A stretch of DNA of 64,000 bases from Thermodesulfovibrio sp. Its GTDB lineage: Bacteria > Nitrospirota > Thermodesulfovibrionia > Thermodesulfovibrionales > Thermodesulfovibrionaceae. The stretch covers positions 124,001-188,000 of the forward strand of contig DYFF01000007.1 in NCBI GenBank assembly GCA_020725335.1, written 5' to 3'. The translations under genes and the position numbers were made by a program. Below the pieces are notes generated by a model that had not been told where the DNA came from, made no database searches, and saw nothing but the letters and a program-made list of their open reading frames with translations. Numbering within the stretch: position 1 is the first letter of the stretch; every line of letters begins with the position of its first letter. Shown one piece after another: positions 36,592 through 47,600 of the stretch.

Positions 36592-37115
36592 TTATAGCAG
36601 GCTCTGGTGGACAGGGGATTCTTTTTTTGGGCAAAATTATAGCCTATTCTGCTATGAAACAAGGTAAGGAAGTGACATGGTTCCCTTCTTATGGTGCAGA
36701 AATGAGAGGCGGAACAGCTAACTGTATGATTGTGATATCTGATGAATTAATCGGTTCACCAATAGTAAAAAATGCTGATTACTTGATTGCCTTAAATGAA
36801 GCCTCATATAAAAAATTCATAAATAGAGTTTTACCTAATGGATGCGTTATTTATGATTCCTCAATAATAAAAAGTTTAAATGACAGTAAAGATATTAACT
36901 TTTATCCAATAGAAGCTTCAAAAGAAGCTTCTTCTATTGCAAATCCAAAATTTGCCAATATGATTTTACTTGGCGCTTTCATCAAAAAAGCCAATATTAT
37001 TTATATTGATAAGGTTTTAGAAACAATTGATGAAATTGTACCAGCAAAGAGAAAAGAGATGATAGAGACTAATAAAAATTTAATAATTAGAGGTTTTTCT
37101 ATACTTGAAAATTAG
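36576..37115 (+). CDS. 2-oxoacid:ferredoxin oxidoreductase gamma subunit, Vor-like
   Basis: 179 aa. GSGGQGILFLGKIIAYSA (about 9-26) and FPSYGAEMRGGTANC (about 41-55) are the hallmarks of OFOR gamma chains, which interact with CoA and the other subunits. It overlaps the beta gene by 16 bases and the acetyltransferase gene by 11. In the Kor enzyme of this window (49.8 kb) the gamma domain is fused to alpha, so this separate gamma belongs to a different enzyme, with an alpha chain encoded elsewhere. Confidence 0.9.
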   Translation: MEYKIIIAGSGGQGILFLGKIIAYSAMKQGKEVTWFPSYGAEMRGGTANCMIVISDELIGSPIVKNADYLIALNEASYKKFINRVLPNGCVIYDSSIIKSLNDSKDINFYPIEASKEASSIANPKFANMILLGAFIKKANIIYIDKVLETIDEIVPAKRKEMIETNKNLIIRGFSILEN

Positions 37116-37563
37116 AAAAGCATTAATATCTGATATTAAACCCATCCATAAATTAATTAATGATTTTGCTAAAAAGGGACAAATGCTTCCACGTTCCTTA
37201 AATGAACTTTATGAAAATATAAGAGATTTTTTTATAGCAGAAGAAAATGATGAAATATGTGGAGTTTGTGCATTGCATATTCTTTGGGAAGATCTTGCAG
37301 AAATTAGGTCACTTATAGTAAAGAGAGAATTTCAAAAAAAAGGAATAGGTAAAAACCTCGTAAAAAAATGTCTTAATGAGGCAAGCAAATTTGGAGTAAA
37401 ACAAGTTTTTGTTTTAACTTACATATCAGACTTTTTCAAAAAAATAGGGTTTAAAGAAATCGATAAATCAAAACTTCCCCAAAAAATATGGGGTGATTGT
37501 ATAAAATGTCCAAAATTTCCAGAATGCGATGAAGTAGCTCTTATTTATCATATCAAGGGATAA
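37105..37563 (+). CDS. GNAT N-acetyltransferase, short ArgA-like
   Basis: 152 aa. The start is TTG (LKIRKA, read as Met), overlapping the previous gene by 11 bases. IRSLIVKREFQKKGIGKNLVKKC is the acetyl-CoA-binding motif A of GNAT enzymes. IWGDCIKCPKFPECDEVALI at the end, with the FFKKIGFKEID segment before it, matches the short stand-alone N-acetylglutamate synthases of anaerobes (the first step of arginine synthesis). No other arg genes are here, so the function is probable but not certain. It overlaps the convergent SurA-like gene by 11 bases. Confidence 0.78.
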   Translation: MKIRKALISDIKPIHKLINDFAKKGQMLPRSLNELYENIRDFFIAEENDEICGVCALHILWEDLAEIRSLIVKREFQKKGIGKNLVKKCLNEASKFGVKQVFVLTYISDFFKKIGFKEIDKSKLPQKIWGDCIKCPKFPECDEVALIYHIKG

Positions 37564-38050
37564 AAACTATTTTTATTTCCGATATAGCCTTTAGTTCTTC
37601 AAGAAGTTCTTTAAGTTTTAAATTTAATTCTTTTTCAAATAAATATTTCTCAATCTGTTCTCTTAGCACAAGGTATGACTCTGTTCCTAAAAATTTTTTG
37701 TTATTTTCATAATAATCCTTAATTTGATTTTCTGTTATGATAATTTTTGATTTTACTTTGAGTTCAATATAGTTATTAATAATATCTTCTTCTTGTCCCT
37801 CAAAAAATAATTCTTTCCCTTTCTTTACTAAAAGTTTTCTATTAATTAAAAGTTCAACAATTTCCTTATTAGTTATTTCTGAGACTTTATTACTTATTTC
37901 ATTTTTAAATTTCAAAAAATCTGTAAGAGTTATTACTTGATCGTCAATATAAGCAACAACTCTATTTATTATTTCACAATTGCCTGCTGACGTAGAAAAT
38001 ATATTAAAAAGCGTGACCAATACTAAAATGTATTTCACCATGAGATTCAT
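37553..38050 (-). CDS. SurA N-domain-like periplasmic chaperone without PPIase domain
   Basis: 165 aa with a signal peptide (about 5-25). INRVVAYIDDQVITLTDFLKFKNE is the characteristic start of SurA-type chaperones, followed by helices and a C-terminal helix like that of SurA. The parvulin prolyl-isomerase domains are missing, as in the minimal chaperone core. Its start overlaps the Omp85 gene by 47 bases and tamB lies upstream, so it is the third gene of an outer-membrane biogenesis operon. It probably guards unfolded outer-membrane proteins on their way to that machinery. Family similarity is weak outside the first 60 residues. Confidence 0.7.
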   Translation of the reverse strand: MNLMVKYILVLVTLFNIFSTSAGNCEIINRVVAYIDDQVITLTDFLKFKNEISNKVSEITNKEIVELLINRKLLVKKGKELFFEGQEEDIINNYIELKVKSKIIITENQIKDYYENNKKFLGTESYLVLREQIEKYLFEKELNLKLKELLEELKAISEIKIVFIP

Positions 38051-40652
38051 CCCTTTCTCTATTTAGTTTATAACCATAATCAATTCTTATAGGTCCAATA
38101 GGAGTTTTGTATCTTAGACCAATTCCAGTAGTATATTTTAAATCGGTAATATGAATATCCCCTATCCTTTTCCATACTTGACCGAAATCAAGAAAATTTA
38201 CTAAGAAGAAATTTTTACCAAGAGAACTTCTTATTTCTATATTCCCCATTAAAAAAGCATTTCCTCCTGTTGGTTGGTTATTATTTTTTGGTCCAAGAGT
38301 ATTTTGAGTATATCCTCTCACTGTTTCTCTTCCTCCAAGAAAAAATCTTTCTGATATGGGCATATCTTTTGTATCTCCATAAAGCCATATCCAGCCTCCT
38401 CTTAATGATGTTGCTAAAACTAAACCATTAAATATTTCATTATATTTATTTATATAAAAAGACGTTTTATTAAAATTAACTTCAGAGCCAATCATGTCTA
38501 TGCTTATTTTAGAGCTTATCCCAGCGAGCAATCCCTTTTTAGGGTCAAAAGGATTATCTCTTGTATCAAATATAATAGAGCCTTTAAAACCACTTATGAA
38601 TAATTTCCCTAAATCTTGATCGGATATTATAATTTCTGGTAATACATCTTTTGTTTTTGTATATGTTCCTTCATACAATAATTCAAACTTAGAGTTTTCA
38701 AATAGTTTCTTCTCAAAACCTACTGAAAAGCCTAATTTTTTAAGTTTATATAATATAACCTTAGTATCAATATTTTTAACTTCTGTATCTTCATAACTAA
38801 CTGCTGATTTAAAAATTAAATTTTTCCACAACCATGGATCAACATAATTTAAATAGGCTCTTTTTTCAAGAGTATTTAGTTCAATTCTTGAAAATATTTG
38901 TTTATTAGTACCAAAGAGGTTAATATACGATAATTCAATAAAACCTTTTACTCTTTCATATTCTCCATATCCTAAACCAAATTCAATAGCTCCGGCAGGA
39001 GTTTCTTCCAAATTATATATTATATCTACTGAGTCTCCAATTCCTTGTTTATTAATATCTACACGAGAGAATAAGCCTGTTTTATAAAGAAGTTGTCTTT
39101 CTTCTTCTAAAATATAAGGATTGTAGCTTTTATTTTCTTTAGCAATTAATCTGTCGTATATGAATTTTGTTTTTGTTTTTTTATTGCCTAAAATAACTGA
39201 TTTGCCGAAATATTTTTTCTGATTCGGCATGATAAATATATAAATATCAACTTCATCATTTTTTAATTCATAATTGGCTTCTATAATAGCATCAATATAT
39301 CCTGATTTTTGATAAGTTTCTAATAATTTTCTTTTTAGTTCAGCAAATATAGAATCGTTAAATATTTTGTCTTTGTAATAATTTATAGTTTCAATTGCAT
39401 CATCATACAATAAGTTATTGTTAACTTTTAAAAAAATATTTTTTATTTTTATTTTTTTACCTTCATTAATTTTAAATGAGACTTCTATCTTTTCATTTTT
39501 TTGCTTAATTTGAGGTGGATAAACTTTTGCTAAATAATATCCTTTTGTTTTTAAATAATCTTCGATCTTTTTTCTATCATCTTCTAAAAGTTCAGGTTTA
39601 AAATTAGAGCCTTCAGAATTTGAAATTATTTTTACTATTTCCTTTGCTTCAGTTTGAAAATTATCTTCTGAGAAAATCAGCCTTATTTCTTCAATAACTT
39701 TTTGTTTACCTTCATTAATTATATAAAAAATCTTAAAAAGAGAAGATGTTTCTTCAATAACAGGATATACTTTAACATCAATAAAACCATTTATTTGATA
39801 AAAATATATTAAACTGTTGATAGAATCTTTTATTACGTTTTCATCAATCCTATCTTGGAAATGAGCTAAAATAATATTTGACAGATCTTTTTTACTTAAT
39901 TCTTCAACTCCTAAAAGTTCTATTTCAAACGATTTCCCTTTAATAATATTAATAACTAACTCATCGTTTTCAAATTTATAAAAAATTTTTGTTCCGATTA
40001 ATTTCTTCTTTTCATAGTAGTTTTTCACTTTATCAATAAACTTATTTATTTTAACTTTATCAAACGGCTCACCAGCCCCTATATTTAAAAAACTGTAAAC
40101 ATATTCATCCACATCTCCTATTATGTTAATTTTTTTTATAAGTTGCGGATTTCCTTCTCTTATTATGAATGTGATATGGCATTTTTGTTCTTTACAGTCT
40201 TTTATATAATTAACTTCTGGATTATTAAAACCTCTTGCAGTAAGATTTTCTTTTATTATATTTATAGATTTTCTTAAATTTAAATCCGTTAGTCTATCTT
40301 TCTCTTTAATCTGGATAATATCTTTATAAAAACCTGTATCGAAATAATTATTTCCTTCTATTTTAATTGATTGCACAACAGGTTTTTCTAAAACTGAAAT
40401 TTTTATTTGGCTATTCTGTCTCTCTATAATAATATCCTCAAATAAGTTTTTTAAAAATAATCGCTTAATACCTTCATTGATTTTTTTTTCATTAATAGAA
40501 ACATTTTCATCTATATCTAAAAGATATAAAAATTCCTCTTTTGTCATAGAATTAAGTCCATTGATTTCAATCAAAGGTTTAGAATTCGCAAAAGATGAAC
40601 TTATGAATAATATAAAGATGCTAATGAAATTCAAAACGAAATTTAACAGCAC
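38004..40652 (-). CDS. Omp85-family outer-membrane assembly protein (BamA/TamA-like)
   Basis: About 882 aa. A signal peptide is followed by a long run of POTRA-like repeats (about 25-540; several beta-alpha-alpha-beta-beta units) and a C-terminal 16-strand barrel. Barrel hallmarks are SIIFDTRDNPFDPKKG, GGRETVRGYTQNTLGP (the VRGY/F loop-6 motif) and a final strand ending HAF. I start it at GTG 40652, because GGAGG lies 8 bases upstream and the signal peptide then begins at once; an ATG 21 bases earlier would add charged residues. It overlaps tamB by 32 bases. Pairing with tamB favours a TamA role, while the many POTRAs resemble BamA. Confidence 0.9.
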   Translation of the reverse strand: MLLNFVLNFISIFILFISSSFANSKPLIEINGLNSMTKEEFLYLLDIDENVSINEKKINEGIKRLFLKNLFEDIIIERQNSQIKISVLEKPVVQSIKIEGNNYFDTGFYKDIIQIKEKDRLTDLNLRKSINIIKENLTARGFNNPEVNYIKDCKEQKCHITFIIREGNPQLIKKINIIGDVDEYVYSFLNIGAGEPFDKVKINKFIDKVKNYYEKKKLIGTKIFYKFENDELVINIIKGKSFEIELLGVEELSKKDLSNIILAHFQDRIDENVIKDSINSLIYFYQINGFIDVKVYPVIEETSSLFKIFYIINEGKQKVIEEIRLIFSEDNFQTEAKEIVKIISNSEGSNFKPELLEDDRKKIEDYLKTKGYYLAKVYPPQIKQKNEKIEVSFKINEGKKIKIKNIFLKVNNNLLYDDAIETINYYKDKIFNDSIFAELKRKLLETYQKSGYIDAIIEANYELKNDEVDIYIFIMPNQKKYFGKSVILGNKKTKTKFIYDRLIAKENKSYNPYILEEERQLLYKTGLFSRVDINKQGIGDSVDIIYNLEETPAGAIEFGLGYGEYERVKGFIELSYINLFGTNKQIFSRIELNTLEKRAYLNYVDPWLWKNLIFKSAVSYEDTEVKNIDTKVILYKLKKLGFSVGFEKKLFENSKFELLYEGTYTKTKDVLPEIIISDQDLGKLFISGFKGSIIFDTRDNPFDPKKGLLAGISSKISIDMIGSEVNFNKTSFYINKYNEIFNGLVLATSLRGGWIWLYGDTKDMPISERFFLGGRETVRGYTQNTLGPKNNNQPTGGNAFLMGNIEIRSSLGKNFFLVNFLDFGQVWKRIGDIHITDLKYTTGIGLRYKTPIGPIRIDYGYKLNRERDESHGEIHFSIGHAF

Positions 40653-43600
40653 CTGAAATACCTCCAATTTCATCTCTTAATCCAACAATTGACATTCCTT
40701 TCCTAATAATATATTCAACTTTAATTACATGTTCTGCTGTTGTCCCAGTTGAGGTAGAATATGTTACATTTAATTTTCCATCCAAAAGTTTTTTACCTAT
40801 TGTCACTCTTGGCACCATTGAGCCTGTAGTTTTTGAAATACCAGGTTCAACTGACATTAAATCAAGTCCTGTTATTCCTTTGATACGCTCCTCAACTAAA
40901 CCTTGAATTTGTCCTGTAACAAATGAAGTTGCCTCTGATGTACCAGGTATTCCCACATTTTTCGTTCCATTTTGTTGTCCTAATACTAATAGATTTATTA
41001 ATTCATTTTCTGAAAGTGGCGGATTTGAGCTTAAAATTAAATTAAATTGGTCAATATAGCCACTTAAATTTAAATTTATGTTATATTGAGAAACAGTTGT
41101 TTTTGCGTAGATATTGAGAAAAGGTCTGATTATTTGTGGATCACTAAATTGAACAGCAAATCTTAGAAGTTGAAACTTATTATTTCTGAAATAGATAAAA
41201 CCTTCTTTAGCACTTATCCATCCAAGTAATGATGGATTAGAAGGAGTTCCTTTTAATAATAAATCTCCATTAAGTTTTAATTCAGCTACATTGTTATTTA
41301 ATATAAAATTATCACCTTGGATTTTTAAATTCAACAACATATTGCTAAACCATTCATCTTTTGAAACTATGGGTTTATCTTTACTCGACTTAAAAGCAAG
41401 TTGTATAAAATCTATTTTTTCTGAATATATACCTCTTGTAACATTTACTGTTCCTAAGAGTTTAGGATTCGTTTTTGTACCATTTAAATATACTTCACCG
41501 TTAATGTATGCCCACGAAAAAGGAGAAAAAATCCATCTGACATTAGAAAAATTAAAAGTTAAACCTATTGTATGTATATCAAATTCTTTCAGATATATGC
41601 TACCACCTATATTGATATTTCCTTCGGCAAATTTACCTTCTGCCTTTTCTACTATGATTCTGTTCTCATTGAATGTCACTGTAGCATTTATATCATTCAT
41701 ATCGGGAATATTTTTTCTTATTGATAATGAGCAATTTTCTAAATTAACCTCCCCAGCGATTTCAGGATTGCTTCTATTCGAATATATATATACTAAAGAA
41801 TTTGCTCTGCCTTTTATATTATCTACATTAAATAAGACTTTAAAAGGTCTTAAATCGGTGAAACCTTCAATGAGAATATCATAATAGTCTGTAATTTTTC
41901 CCTTTATGATAATTTCCGTTGATTGACCAAATAAAGTTATAGGATCAAAATAGACATTATTATCCTTTAAATTTATATTTATGGGAGATTTATTGTTAAG
42001 TCCTATACCATAGATTCTTGTAAAAAATCGATTCAGATTAATGGCAGCATTTATTTTATTATCTATTAAAGAGCTATTAAACTTGCCATCAATTAATAAG
42101 ACAAAATCTTCAGGCAATTTACTGGAAAATAGACTTAAAATAGCATCAATTCTTGTAGAATTAAATGTCCCTTTAATATCCCATTTTTTATTTTCTAATT
42201 CACTTTTAAATTCTAATTTACCAGTTTTTAAAATTGTTGATTTTATTACCAATGTATTTTTTATCAAATCTAAATTTATTTTGCCTTCTATGATTTTATT
42301 AGAATTACTTTTTATAAAAAGTTCACTGTCTAACGATATATCAAGGTTTTTATATAATCCACTTATTTTAAAATTCAAATTTTTTAAACCTGCAGATTGT
42401 ATATTTTTAGCTCCAATTTTATCTGTGTATGTTTTTAGTAGTTTTAAAGTATCAAAATTCTTGGAATATCCACTAATATTGATAGTTCCTTCGAAATCAA
42501 TATCTCCTTGATAATAAATTTTTTGATTATTATATGCTATAACTCCGTCAGTAATTTTTAAAATATTTTTTTGATATTTTAATAATGCATTAACTTTATC
42601 TATTATTTTTTCTTTGCCCCAAAATATATCATCTATCTCTATCTTACTTTCTATTATGCCTATGCCTTTAATATGTCCGGATAAATTAATTTTGCCTCTG
42701 ATAAAATTATTAAATTTTTCTATATATAGATTTTGAGTAAATAGCTCTTTTATATTAAATGTAATATTATAATCAGGCAATGAAAAATCAAATAGATTTT
42801 TTGCTTTTGGGAAATTGATATTACCACTTATTGAGATATTTTCAGAATTATAAAAACTCATTACAAGATGATTTTTCTTGTATTTCATATATCCTTTTAG
42901 ATTTTTAATAAACAATGATTGCTTGTTTAACAAGTTAGTAAAATAATTTAAATCTATTTTCAAAGTATTTGATAAATAGTTTAAGTCTATTTCAGGGTCT
43001 TCTACTTTTCCGTAAAGCAAACCGTTAAAATAAGCATCGCCGCTAAATGCATTTTGATAGGGCGACAATATTTCATTTATATTTTTTGTTTCTCCTTGAA
43101 ATTTGAAGTTCAACAACATTTTTTTTGTATCTAATACTCCATTAGCAATCAAATTGGTGTCATTCAGCTGAAAATTTAATGAACTAAATTTATAAATTTC
43201 ACCATCTGATTCAAATTCACCTTTTATGAATTTTATTCTACCTCTAACATCTATTGGTTCTTTTCCTTGATTAAAATAAATAAAAGATCCCTTAGGCGTA
43301 AAAACATTACCATGGGATAATAGCCAACCATCTACAGCACCTTCGGCAATTCCAGGATTCCATTTTATTAATTCAAAAATCCCGGAGCTTGATATTTTTT
43401 TAATTTCAACAAATACATAATGTTCAATTACTTTTGGAACAGTGATCCATACGTATGCTTTTGCCTTTCCTCCGTATAGAGTTAAATCTCCATTTTTAAA
43501 TTCTAAAATACCATTACTATATAAAATCTCTGTAGATATAGTCTGATTTTTAATTCCTAATATGTTTCCTTCTTTTTGTTTAGCCTGTGCTGTTATTTTT

Positions 43601-44553
43601 ATATCAGATAAATAACCTTTAAGTTTACCATTAAATATCTCAGTATAACCCTCTAATTTTTCTGATACTTTTAAAATTTTCATAAGCTCTTGAAGAAAAA
43701 ATTTAGCATTAAAATCTATATCAAAATAGATTTTATCTACTAATTTTCGAGCATTTTTAAAAAAGATTTTACCGTCTAAATTGATTTCACCTGAAAAATT
43801 ATCTCTAATTCCTAAAAAGTTCTTTAGAGAATTTAAAAATATTTTACCAGTTACAAAAAATTCTCCTAAAAAATTACTAAAATTTAAATTTCCTTCAGTT
43901 TTCATTAAAGAGTATATGTCAAAAATTTTTAATTCATTTAGAATTATCCTATCATCTTTAATTTTGAAATCTGCTTTGATATTGGTATCAATATTAGGAT
44001 ACTCAGGAGATTTAATTTTAAGATTTGATATGATCTTAAAAACAGGGTCTGGTTTTAGAATCGAACGTGCTTTTAAATTATCTAATGTCAACTGTAAATT
44101 ATCTTTATATATAGTACTACTAAAATTGTCTATTTCAACCGAATTAATTTTAACCTTAAAAGGTATTGGTGAAGGTTTACTTAAGTAGTTTTCTATGTTA
44201 TTTATACACGTTTTTAAAAATTCATAATTTAAAGAAATATTTGAATTTGTAATGGAAACTCTTTTGATATTTATCTCTTTTTTAAAAATTTCATAGATTG
44301 ATAAATATAACTTTGCTTTTTTTATGCTAAAATTATCTCTATTATTTTCATTTGATAGAAATTCTAAGTTTTCAATCTCTATATGTAGAGGTACTATCCG
44401 CAAATATATTTTTTTTATAGAGATATCTAAACCTGTTATTTCTTTTAATTCCTTTTTGAGTGGAAAGATTACCAAGGAAGTTACATCTATTTTTATTAAT
44501 AAAAACAAACAAATTAAGATTATAAATATCGATATAAAAAAAATTTTTTTCAA
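40621..44553 (-). CDS. TamB-like envelope-spanning protein
   Basis: 1310 aa. An N-terminal signal anchor (about 3-25) is followed by an AsmA-like region and a very long stretch of repeated beta-strands, the hydrophobic groove thought to carry lipid or protein between membranes. The C-terminal DUF490/TamB domain is clear, with SNPPLSENELINLLVLG, ATSFVTGQ, ITGLDLMSVEP and VTIGKKLLDGKLNVTYS. The start is TTG with GAGG upstream. It leads a three-gene operon with an Omp85 protein and a SurA-like chaperone. Base composition is visibly AT-rich, with many AAA, ATA and TTA codons. Confidence 0.9.
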   Translation of the reverse strand: MKKIFFISIFIILICLFLLIKIDVTSLVIFPLKKELKEITGLDISIKKIYLRIVPLHIEIENLEFLSNENNRDNFSIKKAKLYLSIYEIFKKEINIKRVSITNSNISLNYEFLKTCINNIENYLSKPSPIPFKVKINSVEIDNFSSTIYKDNLQLTLDNLKARSILKPDPVFKIISNLKIKSPEYPNIDTNIKADFKIKDDRIILNELKIFDIYSLMKTEGNLNFSNFLGEFFVTGKIFLNSLKNFLGIRDNFSGEINLDGKIFFKNARKLVDKIYFDIDFNAKFFLQELMKILKVSEKLEGYTEIFNGKLKGYLSDIKITAQAKQKEGNILGIKNQTISTEILYSNGILEFKNGDLTLYGGKAKAYVWITVPKVIEHYVFVEIKKISSSGIFELIKWNPGIAEGAVDGWLLSHGNVFTPKGSFIYFNQGKEPIDVRGRIKFIKGEFESDGEIYKFSSLNFQLNDTNLIANGVLDTKKMLLNFKFQGETKNINEILSPYQNAFSGDAYFNGLLYGKVEDPEIDLNYLSNTLKIDLNYFTNLLNKQSLFIKNLKGYMKYKKNHLVMSFYNSENISISGNINFPKAKNLFDFSLPDYNITFNIKELFTQNLYIEKFNNFIRGKINLSGHIKGIGIIESKIEIDDIFWGKEKIIDKVNALLKYQKNILKITDGVIAYNNQKIYYQGDIDFEGTINISGYSKNFDTLKLLKTYTDKIGAKNIQSAGLKNLNFKISGLYKNLDISLDSELFIKSNSNKIIEGKINLDLIKNTLVIKSTILKTGKLEFKSELENKKWDIKGTFNSTRIDAILSLFSSKLPEDFVLLIDGKFNSSLIDNKINAAINLNRFFTRIYGIGLNNKSPININLKDNNVYFDPITLFGQSTEIIIKGKITDYYDILIEGFTDLRPFKVLFNVDNIKGRANSLVYIYSNRSNPEIAGEVNLENCSLSIRKNIPDMNDINATVTFNENRIIVEKAEGKFAEGNINIGGSIYLKEFDIHTIGLTFNFSNVRWIFSPFSWAYINGEVYLNGTKTNPKLLGTVNVTRGIYSEKIDFIQLAFKSSKDKPIVSKDEWFSNMLLNLKIQGDNFILNNNVAELKLNGDLLLKGTPSNPSLLGWISAKEGFIYFRNNKFQLLRFAVQFSDPQIIRPFLNIYAKTTVSQYNINLNLSGYIDQFNLILSSNPPLSENELINLLVLGQQNGTKNVGIPGTSEATSFVTGQIQGLVEERIKGITGLDLMSVEPGISKTTGSMVPRVTIGKKLLDGKLNVTYSTSTGTTAEHVIKVEYIIRKGMSIVGLRDEIGGISGAVKFRFEFH

Positions 44554-44635
44554 TTAAGAACCTCAGAAGTATTTATGAAAATTTTATATTTGCCATAAAG
44601 ATATAGTCAATTTTAAAATTTTTTATAATTAAAAC

Positions 44636-47600
44636 TTATTGTTTTTTCTTAATAATCCAGTTTTGGAATTTATCCATGTAAATATAAAATACAGGAGTTA
44701 CAAAGAGCGTAAGCATTTGAGAGAAAAGTAATCCTCCAACTACTGCCATACCCAAGGGTTGACGGACTTCACCACCAGCACCAAAACCTAAAGCAATTGG
44801 AAGAGCCCCAAAAAGTGCTGCCATTGTTGTCATCATAATAGGTCTAAATCTGATCAGACAGGCACTATAAATAGCTTCCTCTGAAGATTTTTTCTCTCTT
44901 CTTTGAGCATCTAAGGCAAAATCAATCATCATGATACCATTCTTTTTAACAAGTCCAATCAACATTATCACTCCTACAAATGAATAAACATTCAGTTCCA
45001 TACCAAAAAGCATTAATGTAATTAATGCTCCAAATCCTGCGAAAGGCAAAGCAGTCAGAATTGTAAGAGGATGTATAAAGCTTTCATAAAGTATGCCGAG
45101 AACTATATAAACAACAAAAGTAGCTACTATAAGTAAAAACCATAGTCCCTGAAAGGATTCTTGAAATGCTTGAGCAGAACCCTGAAAACTTGTCATTATT
45201 GTTTGTGGTAAAATTGAACGAGCAAGTTTTTGTATCTCTGCTATAGCCTCACCTAATGAAACTTCAGGTTTTAAATTAAAAGAGATTGTAACAGAAGGAA
45301 GCTGTCCTGTATGATTAACAGTTAAAGGACCTAATCCCTGAGAAATGCTTACAACTGAGTTAAGTGGTACAAGTTTTCCCTGAAAAGAACGTACATAAAG
45401 CATTGATAAAGCAGAAGGATCTCTTTGATGTTCTGGACCTACTTCAAGGATAACTTGATACTGATTATTAGTTGCATAAATCGTAGAAACCCATTTATTA
45501 CCAAATGCATTCCAAAGAGCATTTTCAATCTGTTCTGCTGTTACTCCCATAGATTCTGCTTTATCTCTATCAATGTTTATATTCAGTTGGGGATTTTTTA
45601 GTTGTAAATTACTTGATACATCTTGTAAAATAGGCATTTCTCGCATTTTAGCTTCTAATGTTTGAGCATTATAATAAAGTTCATCTATGTCTGAACTTGA
45701 TAGAGTGAACTGATATAAACTTTTTGTAAGCGTTCCTCCTATACGAACTGTGGGAGGATTTTGAGGGAAAGCTTTTATCCCCGGGACAGACATTAGTTTA
45801 GGCCTTAATTGTTCAATAAGTTTATCAACGTGTTCTCTTTCAGAACGAGGTTGAAGATTCAACATCATTCTTCCAGTATTAGAGGCGGGAGAAGTTGGCC
45901 CAGGGCCAACAGAGGTCATAAATGCTCTTACATAAGGCTCTTTTAAAATAATATTGGAAAGTTCAAGTTGATGTCTTACCATTTCATCAAAAGAAACATC
46001 TTCTGCACCTTCTGTAACAACAAAAATTTGTCCCTTATCTTCACTTGGAAGAAAACCTGTTGGTATCTTTATAAAAAGGAATATAGTTAAAATCAGGATT
46101 ATACCAGAAACTATCATTATTATTTTGCCATGTTTTAGTGACCAGCTTAAACTTACTTTATATATATCAAGCATGTATTGAAAAAATTTTTCTAACAGAT
46201 TATATATTTTGTCATTTTTTTGATTTTCTAATTTGAGGAATCTGCTACACATCATGGGTGTAAGAGTTAGAGATACCAACCCAGATATTAAAATAGCAAC
46301 AGATATTGTTATAGCAAATTCCTTAAAAAGTCTTCCAACAATTCCTCCCATAAATAAAACAGGAATAAAAACAGCAACTAATGAAAGAGTCATTGATAAA
46401 ATTGTAAAACCTATCTCTTTTGAGCCTTTTAAAGCTGCCTGGAAAGGTTTTTCACCTTTCTCTATATGACGAACTATATTCTCGAGCATAACAATTGCAT
46501 CATCTACTAAAAAACCAATGGAAAGAGTTAACGCCATCAGAGAGATGTTATCAAGACTATAGTCCAGTAAATACATAACAGCAAAAGTTCCAATTATTGA
46601 AATCGGCAAGGCAATTGAAGGAATAATTGTAGCTGAAAGTTTTTTTAGAAAAATAAATATTACAAGTACTACAAGAAATACAGTAAAAAGTAAGGTAAAC
46701 TGTACATCTCTAACGGACTCTCTTATAGAAATAGAACGGTCATATAGAAAATTTAATGAAACTCCAGGAGGAATCTGTTTACTAAGTTCTTCAATTCTCT
46801 TTTTTACATTATCAGCAACTTCTACTGTATTTGTACCTGGTTGACGATATATGGCAAGAACCATCGATCTTTGAAGTTTACCCTCACTACCAAACCATGC
46901 AGCAACTTTATCATTTTCAACACTATCAATCGCTTTACCTATATCTTTAATTCTTACAATAGAGTCTCCTCTTTCAACAACTATTAAATTATTAAAATTT
47001 TCTGCATTAAATAATTGACCTGTAGATTCAATAGTAAAAGCCTGATAATCTCCGTACAAAGTTCCAGTAGGAAGCTTAACATTCCCTTTTTTAATTGCCT
47101 GTTCTAGTTCATCTATACCAATGCCTCTACTGGCTATTAATTGAGGATCAAATCTTACTCGTACGGCATATTTTTGTGCACCAAATATTTGAACTTGGGC
47201 TACACCCAGCACCATGGAAATATTTTGAGCCAAAAGAGTATCTGCATATTCATGGAGACTATAAAGAGGCAAAGTTGAAGAGGTAATTGCAAAATATAGG
47301 ATAGGCATATCAGCTGGATTTACCTTCCTATAAGTTGGAGGCGTAGGCATATTTGATGGAAGATTCCTTAAGGCAGTGGATATTGCTGTCTGAACATCTT
47401 GGGCTGCTGTATCTATATCTTTATTTAAATCAAACTCAAGGGTTATCTGAGTCTGTCCCCTTGCATTAACAGAATTCATGGATTTTAAACCTGAAATTGT
47501 TGAAAATTGTCTTTCAAGTGGTGTTGCTATTGCTGAAGCCATTGTTTCTGGAGAAGCACCTGGCAGTGAAGCAGAGACAAGAATTGTTGGGAAATCTACA

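Noticed and set aside
40653-40673. ATG at 40673 as the Omp85 start
   Set aside because: It adds MKLEVFQ ahead of the signal peptide, while GGAGG lies 8 bases before the GTG at 40652, which begins the signal peptide directly.
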